Shown here: positions 13,401-21,801 of the stretch, one piece after another
Position numbering within the stretch: position 1 is the first letter of the stretch
Layout of the letters: each line of letters starts with the position of its first letter
Virus record (IMG/VR): IMGVR_UViG_3300044837_000012
Span: 1 to 25,588 of that record
Length of the DNA: 25,588 nt
Strand: one strand, 5' to 3'
Source: a virus
Notes under the pieces: model-generated
Told to the model about the DNA's origin: nothing
What the model saw: only the letters and a program-made list of their open reading frames with translations
Databases searched by the model: none
Made by a program: the position numbers and the translations under genes

Positions 13401-14045
13401 ATGGCAATCGACGCAACGCAAAAGCTGTCAATCTACAATCGCGCCCTCGGCGCGATGGGGGAGCGCAAGCTTGCCTCCGTGACGGAAGCGAGGGAGCCCC
13501 GGTATGTGTTGGATGATTTCTTCAGCGATGTGGTCGGTCAGTGTCTTGAGTTAGGAGACTGGAAGTTTGCCAGACGGTTTGTGAAAATCACCGCTTCTAC
13601 AAGTGTGGAGCCTGATTTCGGCTTTCAGTTTGTATTCCCGATACCGACTGATTTCCTCAAGATCAGACGCCTCGCGGAGGATGAGAACCTTGATATTCCG
13701 CTCCTGCGCTTTCGGGAGGAAAACGGCTTCTGGTATGCAAACGTAACTCCGATCTATCTGGAGTACGTCTCCAGCAGCGCCACCCTAGGCGGGTTGGATG
13801 GCGGGAGTTGGCCGCAACTCTTTGAGCAATACGTGGCAGCCCGTCTTGCCACTCTCTCTGCCCCCAGAATAACGGGCTGGAATGCTAATATCATCCAGTA
13901 CCTTGAGACGAAGGAAAAGAAGGCGAAAGCCGAAGCGATGGAGCTGAATGCGATCGGCACTCCTCCACAGGCTCAGATGCCCGGGTCGTGGGTCATGTCA
14001 AGAATGAGTGGGTCAAACCGCTCTCGCTGGGATCGCCGCTCTTGA
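13401..14045 (+). CDS. Tail tubular protein A-like (T7 gp11 position)
   Basis: 214 residues, close to T7 gp11 (196). It forms the adaptor ring between portal and nozzle. Features of the family are the N-terminal IYNRALGAMGERKLASVTEA, the turn LDDFFSDVVGQCLELGDWKF, FPIPTDFLKIRRL in the middle, YLEYVSSSATLGG, and the helix LFEQYVAARLATLSAPRITG. AAAGGGA lies about 11 bases before ATG 13401. The stop overlaps the start of tail tubular protein B as TTGA. Confidence 0.85.
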   Translation: MAIDATQKLSIYNRALGAMGERKLASVTEAREPRYVLDDFFSDVVGQCLELGDWKFARRFVKITASTSVEPDFGFQFVFPIPTDFLKIRRLAEDENLDIPLLRFREENGFWYANVTPIYLEYVSSSATLGGLDGGSWPQLFEQYVAARLATLSAPRITGWNANIIQYLETKEKKAKAEAMELNAIGTPPQAQMPGSWVMSRMSGSNRSRWDRRS

Positions 14046-16876
14046 GCAAAGCCAAACTGCCTCTCTATGCCTTCAACCGTGGAATCGTGTCTCGGCTTGC
14101 GCTTGGGCGCGTGGACGTTGATCGCCTTCGGTTGTCCGCAGAAGAGCAAACCAATTGGCAGCCGCACATCATTGGCCCGATGAGCCTAAGGCCTGGCCTT
14201 GCGTTTGTCGGCGGGACGCGGGTTGATTCTGGAACCTATATTCCGTCGCGCTTCATTCCATTCATTTACGGGAATGCGGACACTGCATCTCTAGAGCTGA
14301 CGCACCGGACCATGCGGGTGTGGATACCCGATGGAAACGGCGTGCTTGAGTTGATCTCGCGCCCAAAGGTGACGACCGTAGTCACCAACGGGCCATTCGC
14401 CGCTGCCGGCGGCTGGACGCTGAAAGCGACGGATGGCTGCACGGCGCAGATTTCTGGCGGGAAGCTGAAACTGACGGCCACGGCGCGGGGTGGCAAGACC
14501 TCCTGCGAGCAGACAGTTCAGGTGATCGGCGCCAACAAAGGCAAGGAGCACGCCTTGCGCATTGTGGTTGAGCGCGGCCCCGTCACCTTCCGCGTGGGAA
14601 CGCCGGGCGACTTCAACCATTACATTAAAACAACGAAGCTGGGGGAGGGGACGCACTCCCTCGCCTTCACCCCCAACGGTAACTTCGTCATCTATTTCGA
14701 GAGCAAGGACCGCGCGCTTCGTCGGGTCGATAGCATCACCATCGAAAGTGATGGAACGCTGGAAGTCCCGACCCCTTGGGCAACAGCGAACCTTGATGAC
14801 ACACGCCCGGCACAATCCGCCGATATTGTTTATGTCGCCTGCCGCAATGTCCAGCCCTACAAGATCGAGCGCCGGTCTACCCGGTCCTGGTCTGTCGTCA
14901 AATATCTCCCCACCAAAGGACCAGTAAAAGCTACCGCGTCATCTGACGTGAAGTTGGAGATGGCCGACGCGCTGGAGGGGAACGGCAGGCTCATTGCGGA
15001 TGATAATTTCTTTACCTCCGATCATGAAGGAACCGTGATCCGCCTGTTCACCACAGGCCAGACAAACGAATGTGACCTTGGGGCAGAAGATACTTTCACC
15101 CAGCCAATCCGCATCACCGGAAACCGGCAGGGCTACCGGCAATTCCGCATGACAATCTCAGGTGATTGGGCGAGGAATGGAGCAACGATCACCGCGCAAT
15201 CATCGATGGAAGAGGGTGATCTGGCTGTAGGGTATACAGACGTTGTTCCCAACAAGGAAAATAACGGGGACACGTGGGCAGTTGAGTGGATCAAGAACAC
15301 CAACCCGAACAAACCCGTCAATTTCCCCGGCGATGTGACGCCCCCAGAGCTGAACACCATTGTTACCTATCGCTTCGGGTTCAAGGAGGGGGAATACAAG
15401 GGCGGCACTGCTCACATTAAGTTTTTCGGCCACAAGTCGGTTGAAACGCAGGGCGCCCGCGCCAGCTATGTGCGCGTGACTGATGTCCTTAGCCCCCGAC
15501 AGGCCAATGTTGAAATCCTCTACCCCGCCAGCTCCTACGCCAAGACAAACGATTGGCAGGAGTCCATGTGGATGGCTGATGCGGATTTCCCAACCGCCGT
15601 CGCCTTGCATGAAGGTCGGTTGTGGTGGTTCGGCGCTGATCGCATCTGGGGCTCGGCGTCGGATGACTACGAGAACTTCGATATTGACAAGGAGGGCGAT
15701 GCCGCCCCGATCCTGCGGTCCATTGGCTATGGTCCGATTGATACGATCAACTGGGCTCTCCCGCTGTCCCGGTTGATCCTGGGAAGGGAAGGGTCGGAAA
15801 CCTCTCTTCGTTCCTCTTCGTTGGATGAACCATTAACCCCTACAAACATGAGCATGAAAGATTGCTCGACAAAAGGCTCCGCGCATATCGCGGCTGTCAA
15901 AGCTGACACCTTCGGCATTTTCGTTTCCAAGAACGGGAAGAAGGTTTACGAGCTACTTCCTGACGGTCAGGTGGCCGATTACGTCGCTCATGACTTGACA
16001 AGGCTGTGGGCGGAAGCGGCGGGGACCGGGACGTTCTCGCGTATGTGCGTGGCGATGCAGCCTGACACATGCATCCACAGCGTCCGCAGTGACGGCAAGG
16101 TGGCGGTTCTCCTATACGATAAAGAGGACGAGGTTGAGGCGTGGTGGCTTCTTGAAACAGATGGCGTTGTGGAGGAGTGCTTTTCGCTTCCGGGAGAGGA
16201 TGATAACGACACGGTTTATTACGTGGTGCGCCGCGTGATTAACGGGCTGACCAAGCGATACCTGGAGCGGCTGATCTCTCTCACTGAGATTACGCGGAAG
16301 GATGCAAGGCTGGCCGACAGCCATATCGTCGATACCGGTGGTGACCGAATCATTACCGGGCTTTCTCACCTTGAGGGTGAGACGGTTGTTGCCTGGGGCT
16401 GGGATAATAATGCTGACAGTGGCGTGCACATCGAGACCACTAGTTCCGGGACCGTAGCCAACAATTCCGGGGTGGTTCAGGGCGGCAGGCTCATTCTCCC
16501 AGTCGGGACCTCTTACGATAATGTCTGCGTCGGGTTGCCCTACACTGCCACGTTCAAATCAGCCAAGCTGGCTTATGCCGGCGATCAGGGGACGGCGCTG
16601 AACCAAAAGAAGCGTGTCGATCATCTCGGATTGATTCTGTACGACACGCATTATCAGGGCCTCCAATACGGCCAGCGTGAGGATCGATTGGACAACCTTC
16701 CTCTTGTTGAGGATGGCGCGACGGTTGCCGCAAACACGGTTCACGACGAATACGACGCGCCGATGATTGAAGTCCCCGGTGAGTGGAATACGGATTCCCG
16801 GCTTTATCTGAAGGCCTCGGCTCCACGTCCCTGCACGGTAGGCGGTGCGGTGATCGGAATGCAAACCAACGGGTAA
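14042..16876 (+). CDS. Tail tubular protein B-like / nozzle protein (T7 gp12 position)
   Basis: 944 residues from TTG 14042. I prefer this start to the in-frame GTG 13988 because TTG overlaps the preceding stop (TTGA) and the protein then begins SKAKLPLYAFNRGIVSRLAL, the natural N-terminus of this family, followed by RVDVDRLRLSAEEQTNW and GPMSLRPGLAFVGGT. The protein is beta-rich throughout, with an inserted stretch (about residues 115-240, GPFAAAGGWTLKATDGCTAQ ...) that resembles a jelly-roll or carbohydrate-binding-like insertion. Later segments such as ALHEGRLWWFGADRIWGSAS and YEKxDF-like turns match the beta-propeller nozzle of podoviruses. Forms the tail tube tip through which DNA passes. 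Confidence 0.87.
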   Translation: MSKAKLPLYAFNRGIVSRLALGRVDVDRLRLSAEEQTNWQPHIIGPMSLRPGLAFVGGTRVDSGTYIPSRFIPFIYGNADTASLELTHRTMRVWIPDGNGVLELISRPKVTTVVTNGPFAAAGGWTLKATDGCTAQISGGKLKLTATARGGKTSCEQTVQVIGANKGKEHALRIVVERGPVTFRVGTPGDFNHYIKTTKLGEGTHSLAFTPNGNFVIYFESKDRALRRVDSITIESDGTLEVPTPWATANLDDTRPAQSADIVYVACRNVQPYKIERRSTRSWSVVKYLPTKGPVKATASSDVKLEMADALEGNGRLIADDNFFTSDHEGTVIRLFTTGQTNECDLGAEDTFTQPIRITGNRQGYRQFRMTISGDWARNGATITAQSSMEEGDLAVGYTDVVPNKENNGDTWAVEWIKNTNPNKPVNFPGDVTPPELNTIVTYRFGFKEGEYKGGTAHIKFFGHKSVETQGARASYVRVTDVLSPRQANVEILYPASSYAKTNDWQESMWMADADFPTAVALHEGRLWWFGADRIWGSASDDYENFDIDKEGDAAPILRSIGYGPIDTINWALPLSRLILGREGSETSLRSSSLDEPLTPTNMSMKDCSTKGSAHIAAVKADTFGIFVSKNGKKVYELLPDGQVADYVAHDLTRLWAEAAGTGTFSRMCVAMQPDTCIHSVRSDGKVAVLLYDKEDEVEAWWLLETDGVVEECFSLPGEDDNDTVYYVVRRVINGLTKRYLERLISLTEITRKDARLADSHIVDTGGDRIITGLSHLEGETVVAWGWDNNADSGVHIETTSSGTVANNSGVVQGGRLILPVGTSYDNVCVGLPYTATFKSAKLAYAGDQGTALNQKKRVDHLGLILYDTHYQGLQYGQREDRLDNLPLVEDGATVAANTVHDEYDAPMIEVPGEWNTDSRLYLKASAPRPCTVGGAVIGMQTNG

Positions 16877-16888
16877 GATGAAGTTTAT

Positions 16889-16953
16889 TTGGACAACTAC
16901 CGCACCGCTCGCGTAGAATCACAACTGGTGATTAGAGGCAGGAGATCGCGGCT
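16889..16953 (+). promoter_or_regulatory. Repeat family B, copy 3: promoter/leader of the small gene at 16954
   Basis: TTGGACAAC at 16889-16897, CAACTGGTGAT ending at 16932, then AGGC-GGAGAT-GCGGCT and ATG. It matches the leader at 2989-3052 in order and spacing (26 bases between TGGACAAC and ACTGGTGAT). In this copy TGGACA (16890-16895) and TAGAAT (16914-16919) are 18 bases apart and resemble sigma-70 -35 and -10 boxes. That -10 is not kept in the other copies. Confidence 0.55.
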
Positions 16954-17124
16954 ATGGGTGACAAGGAAGAAATTGAAATAACCCCTGAGATGATCGAGGC
17001 TGGTGTGCAGGCCTACTATGAGAACGCCGTAGAAGGCTGGGACAATCCGGGCAACGCACAACTGCGTTCGATGATGCGAACTATTTTTCAGGCAATGTCG
17101 TCTTCGTCCCACCCAAAACGATAA
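16954..17124 (+). CDS. 56-residue hypothetical protein
   Basis: ATG 16954 to TAA 17124, with AGGCAGGAG in the conserved family B leader upstream. The product starts MGDKEEIEITPEMIEAGVQA and continues YYENAVEGWDNPG; this resembles short acidic helical proteins of phages and bacteria that begin with 'EITPEMIEAG...'. Function unknown. It opens a small unit between the tail nozzle and the internal virion genes. Confidence 0.55.
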   Translation: MGDKEEIEITPEMIEAGVQAYYENAVEGWDNPGNAQLRSMMRTIFQAMSSSSHPKR

Positions 17125-17176
17125 GATGCCAGCGCAATAACGCAATTAGCACCCATAGAGCAAGGTAAGGTGGCCT

Positions 17177-17347
17177 ATGAAGTTCTCCTTCACTCTACCA
17201 GAGTGGCTTAACTGGATTTTGTCTAAAAAGGTGCGCGATGACCATGTTAACCGGATTGGTCTTACGGGCTCGGCCTCGACAAGCTTTCTCGGCGGCGTGT
17301 TGGTGGTGACAAGTCAAGACGCCAACTCACTTGGCGAGCAGCGGTAG
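17177..17347 (+). CDS. 56-residue hypothetical protein
   Basis: ATG 17177 to TAG 17347, with AAGG about 8 bases upstream. The product is MKFSFTLPEWLNWILSKKVR, then DDHVNRIGLTGSASTSF, then a short hydrophobic segment LGGVLVV. The N-terminus is amphipathic and the hydrophobic run is too short for a clear membrane span. No family recognised; a small membrane-active protein is possible. Confidence 0.4.
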   Translation: MKFSFTLPEWLNWILSKKVRDDHVNRIGLTGSASTSFLGGVLVVTSQDANSLGEQR

Positions 17348-17363
17348 ACCGAGCAAGAACGCC

Positions 17364-17412
17364 CGGGTGACCGCGCAGGACTGGCACCGGCCACTCCGCT
17401 CTCGTGAACCAA
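17364..17412 (+). repeat. Repeat family A, copy 4
   Basis: CGGGTGACCGCGCAGG from 17364, then CACTCCGCTCTCGTGAACCA from 17392; TGACCGC to CGTGAACC spacing is 28, one less than in the other copies, so no shared protein frame is kept. It is entirely non-coding here, between a small gene and a terminator. Confidence 0.65.
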
Positions 17413-17416
17413 TTTC

Positions 17417-17443
17417 AACCCTCCCTCACCGGAGGGTTTTTCT
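17417..17443 (+). terminator. Rho-independent terminator
   Basis: Stem CCCTCC (17419-17424) and GGAGGG (17431-17436), loop CTCACC, extended by two A-T pairs and followed by TTTTTCTTT. It ends the two-gene unit just before the GNAT-like gene, whose start is 11 bases beyond. Confidence 0.8.
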
Positions 17444-17453
17444 TTGAGGCAAG

Positions 17454-17822
17454 ATGAAGCCTGTCACTCGCCCTGCTGTGTTGGGCGATTTTCTGAAAAT
17501 CTACGGAACGCCCCCTGACTACCGCGTGAGAGCCATCGCGGGTGAGGTTGGGGGAGAAGTGATTGCAGTCGGGGGAATAGCCTTTCTCCCAAACGGATCG
17601 CATGTCGCCTTCCTGCGGGCTGACGACAAGGCAAGACAGTTTCCAATGGCCCTGCACAAGGCGGGGCTTTTCATCATCAAGGAAGCGCGGCGGCTCGGGA
17701 TCAAACGTCTCGTTGCCTACGCGGAAGACGGGATTGAGGCGGCGGAGCGTTGGTTAAAACGGCTCGGCTTTGAACCCGCAGAATACGATGGACAAGAGGT
17801 TTGGGTATGGGAGCAGCGATAG
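17454..17822 (+). CDS. GNAT-like acetyltransferase-fold protein (T7 gp13 position)
   Basis: 122 residues. The middle GEVIAVGGIAFLPNGSHVAF is a beta hairpin, followed by the helix PMALHKAGLFIIKEARRLGI, strand KRLVAYAEDGIEAAERWLKR and LGFEPAE, the usual C-terminal half of a GNAT fold. The acetyl-CoA loop (Q/RxxGxG/A) is not clear, so catalysis is uncertain. Small GNAT-like proteins are common at this place in podovirus genomes, between nozzle and internal virion genes, where they are thought to be virion-associated. GAGG precedes ATG 17454 closely. The 3' end overlaps the next gene by 16 bases. Confidence 0.7.
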   Translation: MKPVTRPAVLGDFLKIYGTPPDYRVRAIAGEVGGEVIAVGGIAFLPNGSHVAFLRADDKARQFPMALHKAGLFIIKEARRLGIKRLVAYAEDGIEAAERWLKRLGFEPAEYDGQEVWVWEQR

Positions 17823-18379
17823 GTCTGATCGGCACTGCGGTTTCTGCTGTCGGCACCATTGCGGGCGGCGCAGCGGCGAATCAGGCGGGCCAGTATCAGG
17901 CTAATGCCCTTGAGTTTCAGGCCAAGCAATACGAGCTTCAGGCGTCAGACGCGCGCGCATCTGGACAGAGATCGGACTTTGAGAAACGCAGGGAAGGGCG
18001 GTTCGCGGAATCCGCCCTGACTGCTCGAGCCGCCGCTGGTGGCGGGAGCGCGACTGATCCCACGGCGTTAAATATCTTAGGTGATATTGCGGGCCGCTCG
18101 GAATATCTCGCGCTGACCGAAGGATTTAAGGGCGAGAACAAGGCGCGTGGTTTTGAAGATGCGGCCAAGGGCGCTCGCTATAGCGCGGGTGCAGCTATAG
18201 CCGGTGGCCAAACTGCGCAGACAGCCTCCTACTTAGGCGCGGGCGGGACGATCCTGAGTGGACTGGGTTCGGCCTATTCACAAAACAAGGGCATCCCCAC
18301 CGGGACATCGCCTCTCGCTTCGACTACCCCGCTCGGCCTTTCCCCGCTGAACTATCGCAACAAGTTTTCAGTCGGTTAG
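17807..18379 (+). CDS. Internal virion protein, T7 gp14-like
   Basis: 190 residues from ATG 17807 (TTG 17801 is in frame two codons earlier; AAGAGG lies upstream). The N-terminus GAAIGLIGTAVSAVGTIAGG is a hydrophobic Gly/Ala helix, followed by a Gln/Ala-rich helix (QAGQYQANALEFQAKQYELQ) and FEKRREGRFAESALTARAAA, then GGGSATDPTALNILGDIAG. This is the standard layout of the small ejection protein in T7-like gene order. It is expected to be ejected at infection and to form part of the channel across the outer membrane. The stop TAG overlaps the ribosome site of the next gene (TTAGGAG). Confidence 0.8.
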   Translation: MGAAIGLIGTAVSAVGTIAGGAAANQAGQYQANALEFQAKQYELQASDARASGQRSDFEKRREGRFAESALTARAAAGGGSATDPTALNILGDIAGRSEYLALTEGFKGENKARGFEDAAKGARYSAGAAIAGGQTAQTASYLGAGGTILSGLGSAYSQNKGIPTGTSPLASTTPLGLSPLNYRNKFSVG

Positions 18380-18390
18380 GAGCTACGACA

Positions 18391-21300
18391 ATCGCACGTC
18401 TCCCCGATTCAACGTCCCTAGGTCCGCTTCCATCAGCGGCTTCCGGTCGTCCCATGGCGAGCATTGATGCGTCCGGCTATGCCAAGGGCGCCGCCGCGAT
18501 GGCGGCTGGGGCTGAGCGTCTCGGGCGCGGCATTGCCAGCTTGGGCTCCAGTATTACGGCTGCAGACAACAAGGCGAAGGCGGATCAGGACTCGCTTGAG
18601 TTGGCGCACGCCAATTCGCAATATTCGATTGCCAAGCTTGATACGGCAGTTGGTGCGCCTCCCTCTGGCGGGAGTTCGGCTGGGAGCGCTGCGGCAGCCA
18701 GCGACCCCTATAGCCCGTCAGAGGAAGTCGATACCGCGCCCGTCACTGGATCCCCGGCGGCAGCGGGCGGCCAGCCGGTGGCCTCACCGGGTGCTACGCC
18801 AACCGCTTCCTCTCCTGATGTAGACGGCTCCACTCCTACTGCTCCGCAGGCCGATCAGAGCCTCCCTCAGCAGGAAGTCCACGCGCCGACCTCCTACGCC
18901 CGCCCCCTAGCAGCCAATCCCGATATCGAGGCAAAGACCAATGCCTTCAGGGCTCAGCGTGATCAATTCGCGCAGGGCATTACTGATCCTCTTGTTCGCC
19001 AGAAGTGGGTACTCAATAGCGAGGATGATGTAGAGCGTTATCGCCTTGGCCTCATGAAGCAGGCCCGCGCTGGCGAGCGTGACAAGCAAATTGCCTATGC
19101 CCGCGCCAATCAGAGCGCCGTTATCAGCCGCGCAATCGAGACAGGTGATGAGGGGGCGAGGGCTGCTGGCATTCGTGGTCAAATAGACGTTGTAGACGCG
19201 CTGGTCGCCAACAAATTCATGACCGCCCAGCAGGGCCAGGCATGGAAAAGCCAATTCCGAAACGACTACGGGACAGCAATTGGCCTCGCTTCCGAGCGCA
19301 AAGGGCCGGATGCGGTTAATAAGACCATTTCCGAACTGGAACAGGCGAGCTTCAATGCGGGCCATGCCCAGCCGCAGCAGCAGCCGAAGGATAAGCAATC
19401 GGCTTTGGACGATCCTACCAAGGTTGTGGCGCTTACCCATCAGCCGGAGCGCACCCCGAACGCCAAGGGCTACGGTGACACCCTCACAGGTGAAATCACC
19501 CTCAATGGCAACAAGTACAAGTTTGTAAACGGTGGCGGCGGTCGCGGCTCGATCCCGTTTGGTGAATACAAAATTGGGCAGTACCGCACTGCGGAGCAGC
19601 GCAATGCACAAGGCTTAAAGAATCTCGGCGACACGTTTGATTTGAGTGACGTTGCCGACCCGATGGCTGGCGGCAACCCACGCAGCGAACTCCGCATCCA
19701 TCGCGCTAGCAGAGGCGGCACGGCGGGCTGCATTGGTATTGTTGGCGACGAGGAAACCTTCCAGCGTTTCGTCAAGGATATGAAAACCGCCGGACCTCAG
19801 ACGCTTGCTCTTGCTGGCCCCGGCGGCGCAGCGGCGTCCGGCGGTGGTAAAGACGCGTCCGGCGGGTCTGCTGATGGGCTGCTCGGTTACAAGGTGCGCG
19901 ACAAGCTGCACCCAGGAGAAGACGAATATTTTAAAGCCAACCCGAAGGTTGCGGGCATGGCTGCCGAAACCGGCGACATCATCCTCAACCCGTATGCGGC
20001 AAAAGACGTAAACAAGGATGCTGTAGCGAAGAACGAGGCATTCCGGCTTTACCTGCGCGACAAGAAGATAAGCCCTGATTTTGCCATTACCGACGCGCAG
20101 CGCGCAGCTTTCAAGGGCGCCGCTTATGCCGAAGACGATGAGGCGCTAAAGGGCACCATCGCTGCTCGCATCTATTCCGGCGACCCATCTGCAAAGGCTA
20201 CCTCCGAACAAAAGGATTGGGTTACGGGCCAGCAGCAAGCGTTGGCGAAAGAAGAGCATGGCAAGCCGGTGAAGGTCGCGAGCGCAGACGGGAGCTTTCC
20301 GGCGCCCGGCCCATCGCCAGACAGCGGCGCTCTCCCCGGCGAGAAGGTTGCCCAAGCCCAGCCACAGCGCCACCCCACCATCTTCGACGCGATGGACCCG
20401 CTCCCCCGCGAGCATCTGCTCAATCAGTTGCGAGCAGCGCGCGATGTGCAGCAGGTGAAGGCTGCAAAAGACACGTCCGAAGGTTACGAACGGGCGCTCA
20501 TTGATGCATCTGCTGGTCGCGGGCCGTTGCCTACGCGCGAATCTATCCAAAACGAAAAGGCATTTAATGGGAATGAGAATATCCGCAACACGCTGCTGAA
20601 GCAGTACGACAGCGCGGCGGGCGATGTGGTTGCCATCCAAAACACCATGCAACGGTTTAGGGATGGTGGCCAGTTCAATCCCTACGACAAAGACGAGCGC
20701 AAGAACGTCGACAAGATTTACGGCGCGTTGGGCGGGGAAGACCCGAAACAGCAAGCCGCCGCGTTGCAGTCTGTTATCACCAAGACTGGCATTTTCCCAG
20801 ATTCCGCCGCCGTCAAGATTCGCGCCGATCTGATCTCCAATGACCCGAAGCGCGTTGTTGCCGGTATGACCCGGGCGTCCAATGCGCTGGCCGGCAACCC
20901 TAACATTCTAGTGAAGGTCGAGGGTGAAAAGGACATCGAGGACAATGCGCTCAAGTTCCGAACCTACGTCGATGACTTTGGCTTAACGGCTGAAGAAGCC
21001 GCCAATAGGCTGATCCGCGATCAGTCGCCGGAACACAAGGCGAGCGTGAACGCCAAGATCAAATCTGAAGACGTTGACGATAAGATCAAAAAGAACCTGA
21101 AGATCAATGATCTTTCCGGCGCGTTCGACGATAGCTTTCTCGGGCTGGCGACCAACCCTGTCGCTGGGTACAGCGTTAAGGCGCGCGACAGGGTGTTCGA
21201 CCAGTTCGGGCAGTTGGTAAAAGAATACTATTTGGATACGGCCAACGGCGATTGGGACATGGCCAAGAAGCTCGCCGCCAACCAGCTTAAAAAGACGTGG

Positions 21301-21801
21301 GGGATTAGCGAGATCAACGGCAATAAGATGTTGACGCAATACCCGCCTGAAAAAGCGCCCGCCTATCAGGGCATCGAGAATGCGCCCGCCTTGATCGCCC
21401 AGCAGGCGCAGGAGGCCATTAAAACGGAAACCGGCGTGGATATAGACCGCAAGGGAATCCGCATGAGCGTCGTTCCTGGAGTCACAGCGCAGCAATATAA
21501 GGCCGGTCAGCCCCCCGCTTACCTTTTGTCGTGGGAAGACAAGAACGGCCTCGTCCACATGCTCAACCCCGGCAAGGCGTTTGTTGCCGATCCGAAGGCG
21601 TTGCGAGACGCGCAGACCGCGCAGCGAGAGGCGGCTATCACCGCTGCCGTGGAAACCCGCGCCACCAACCCGATGCAGGATATTGGGCTTGAAGCTAAGG
21701 GGCGGAACGCTGCGGCTGACACGTTAATTACTTCGGCCCGCGAGCGAACGGCTGCTGATGTCCAGAAAATGCGACAGCGCCACGACGGGATGGTTTACTA
21801 A
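18391..21801 (+). CDS. Large ejection protein with Tlde1/L,D-transpeptidase-like domain; probable AUC start
   Basis: 1,136 residues if initiated at ATC 18391; ATG 18454 would give 1,115. AGGAG (18378-18382) is 8 bases before ATC, whereas ATG 18454 has no ribosome site. The residues between (ARLPDSTSLGPLPSAASG) match the usual beginning of such proteins. A Pro/Ala/Ser-rich linker covers about residues 90-175. A domain at about 360-466 begins GYGDTLTGEITLNGNKYKF and carries SIPFGEYKIG and RSELRIHRASRGGTAGCIGI, with candidate catalytic H437 and C447; this resembles Tlde1 (DUF2778) and other L,D-transpeptidase-like enzymes acting on peptidoglycan stem peptides. The rest is charged and helical. 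Position matches T7 gp15. The stop is in a TAATG junction. Confidence 0.82.
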   Translation: MARLPDSTSLGPLPSAASGRPMASIDASGYAKGAAAMAAGAERLGRGIASLGSSITAADNKAKADQDSLELAHANSQYSIAKLDTAVGAPPSGGSSAGSAAAASDPYSPSEEVDTAPVTGSPAAAGGQPVASPGATPTASSPDVDGSTPTAPQADQSLPQQEVHAPTSYARPLAANPDIEAKTNAFRAQRDQFAQGITDPLVRQKWVLNSEDDVERYRLGLMKQARAGERDKQIAYARANQSAVISRAIETGDEGARAAGIRGQIDVVDALVANKFMTAQQGQAWKSQFRNDYGTAIGLASERKGPDAVNKTISELEQASFNAGHAQPQQQPKDKQSALDDPTKVVALTHQPERTPNAKGYGDTLTGEITLNGNKYKFVNGGGGRGSIPFGEYKIGQYRTAEQRNAQGLKNLGDTFDLSDVADPMAGGNPRSELRIHRASRGGTAGCIGIVGDEETFQRFVKDMKTAGPQTLALAGPGGAAASGGGKDASGGSADGLLGYKVRDKLHPGEDEYFKANPKVAGMAAETGDIILNPYAAKDVNKDAVAKNEAFRLYLRDKKISPDFAITDAQRAAFKGAAYAEDDEALKGTIAARIYSGDPSAKATSEQKDWVTGQQQALAKEEHGKPVKVASADGSFPAPGPSPDSGALPGEKVAQAQPQRHPTIFDAMDPLPREHLLNQLRAARDVQQVKAAKDTSEGYERALIDASAGRGPLPTRESIQNEKAFNGNENIRNTLLKQYDSAAGDVVAIQNTMQRFRDGGQFNPYDKDERKNVDKIYGALGGEDPKQQAAALQSVITKTGIFPDSAAVKIRADLISNDPKRVVAGMTRASNALAGNPNILVKVEGEKDIEDNALKFRTYVDDFGLTAEEAANRLIRDQSPEHKASVNAKIKSEDVDDKIKKNLKINDLSGAFDDSFLGLATNPVAGYSVKARDRVFDQFGQLVKEYYLDTANGDWDMAKKLAANQLKKTWGISEINGNKMLTQYPPEKAPAYQGIENAPALIAQQAQEAIKTETGVDIDRKGIRMSVVPGVTAQQYKAGQPPAYLLSWEDKNGLVHMLNPGKAFVADPKALRDAQTAQREAAITAAVETRATNPMQDIGLEAKGRNAAADTLITSARERTAADVQKMRQRHDGMVY

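Noticed and set aside
13401-16876. Programmed frameshift joining the two tail tubular genes
   Set aside because: A TTGA stop/start overlap explains the junction, both proteins have normal ends, and there is no slippery sequence.
16879-16917. 12-codon frame MKFIWTTTAPLA within family B copy 3, as a leader peptide
   Set aside because: The WTTT codons are shared with the other copies, but copy 2 has no start codon in that frame and copy 1 is in a different frame relation, so conservation is not at peptide level.
18907-20754. Long minus-strand frames opposite the large ejection gene
   Set aside because: Typical shadow frames of a GC-rich gene, rich in Leu/Arg/Val with no recognisable domain.
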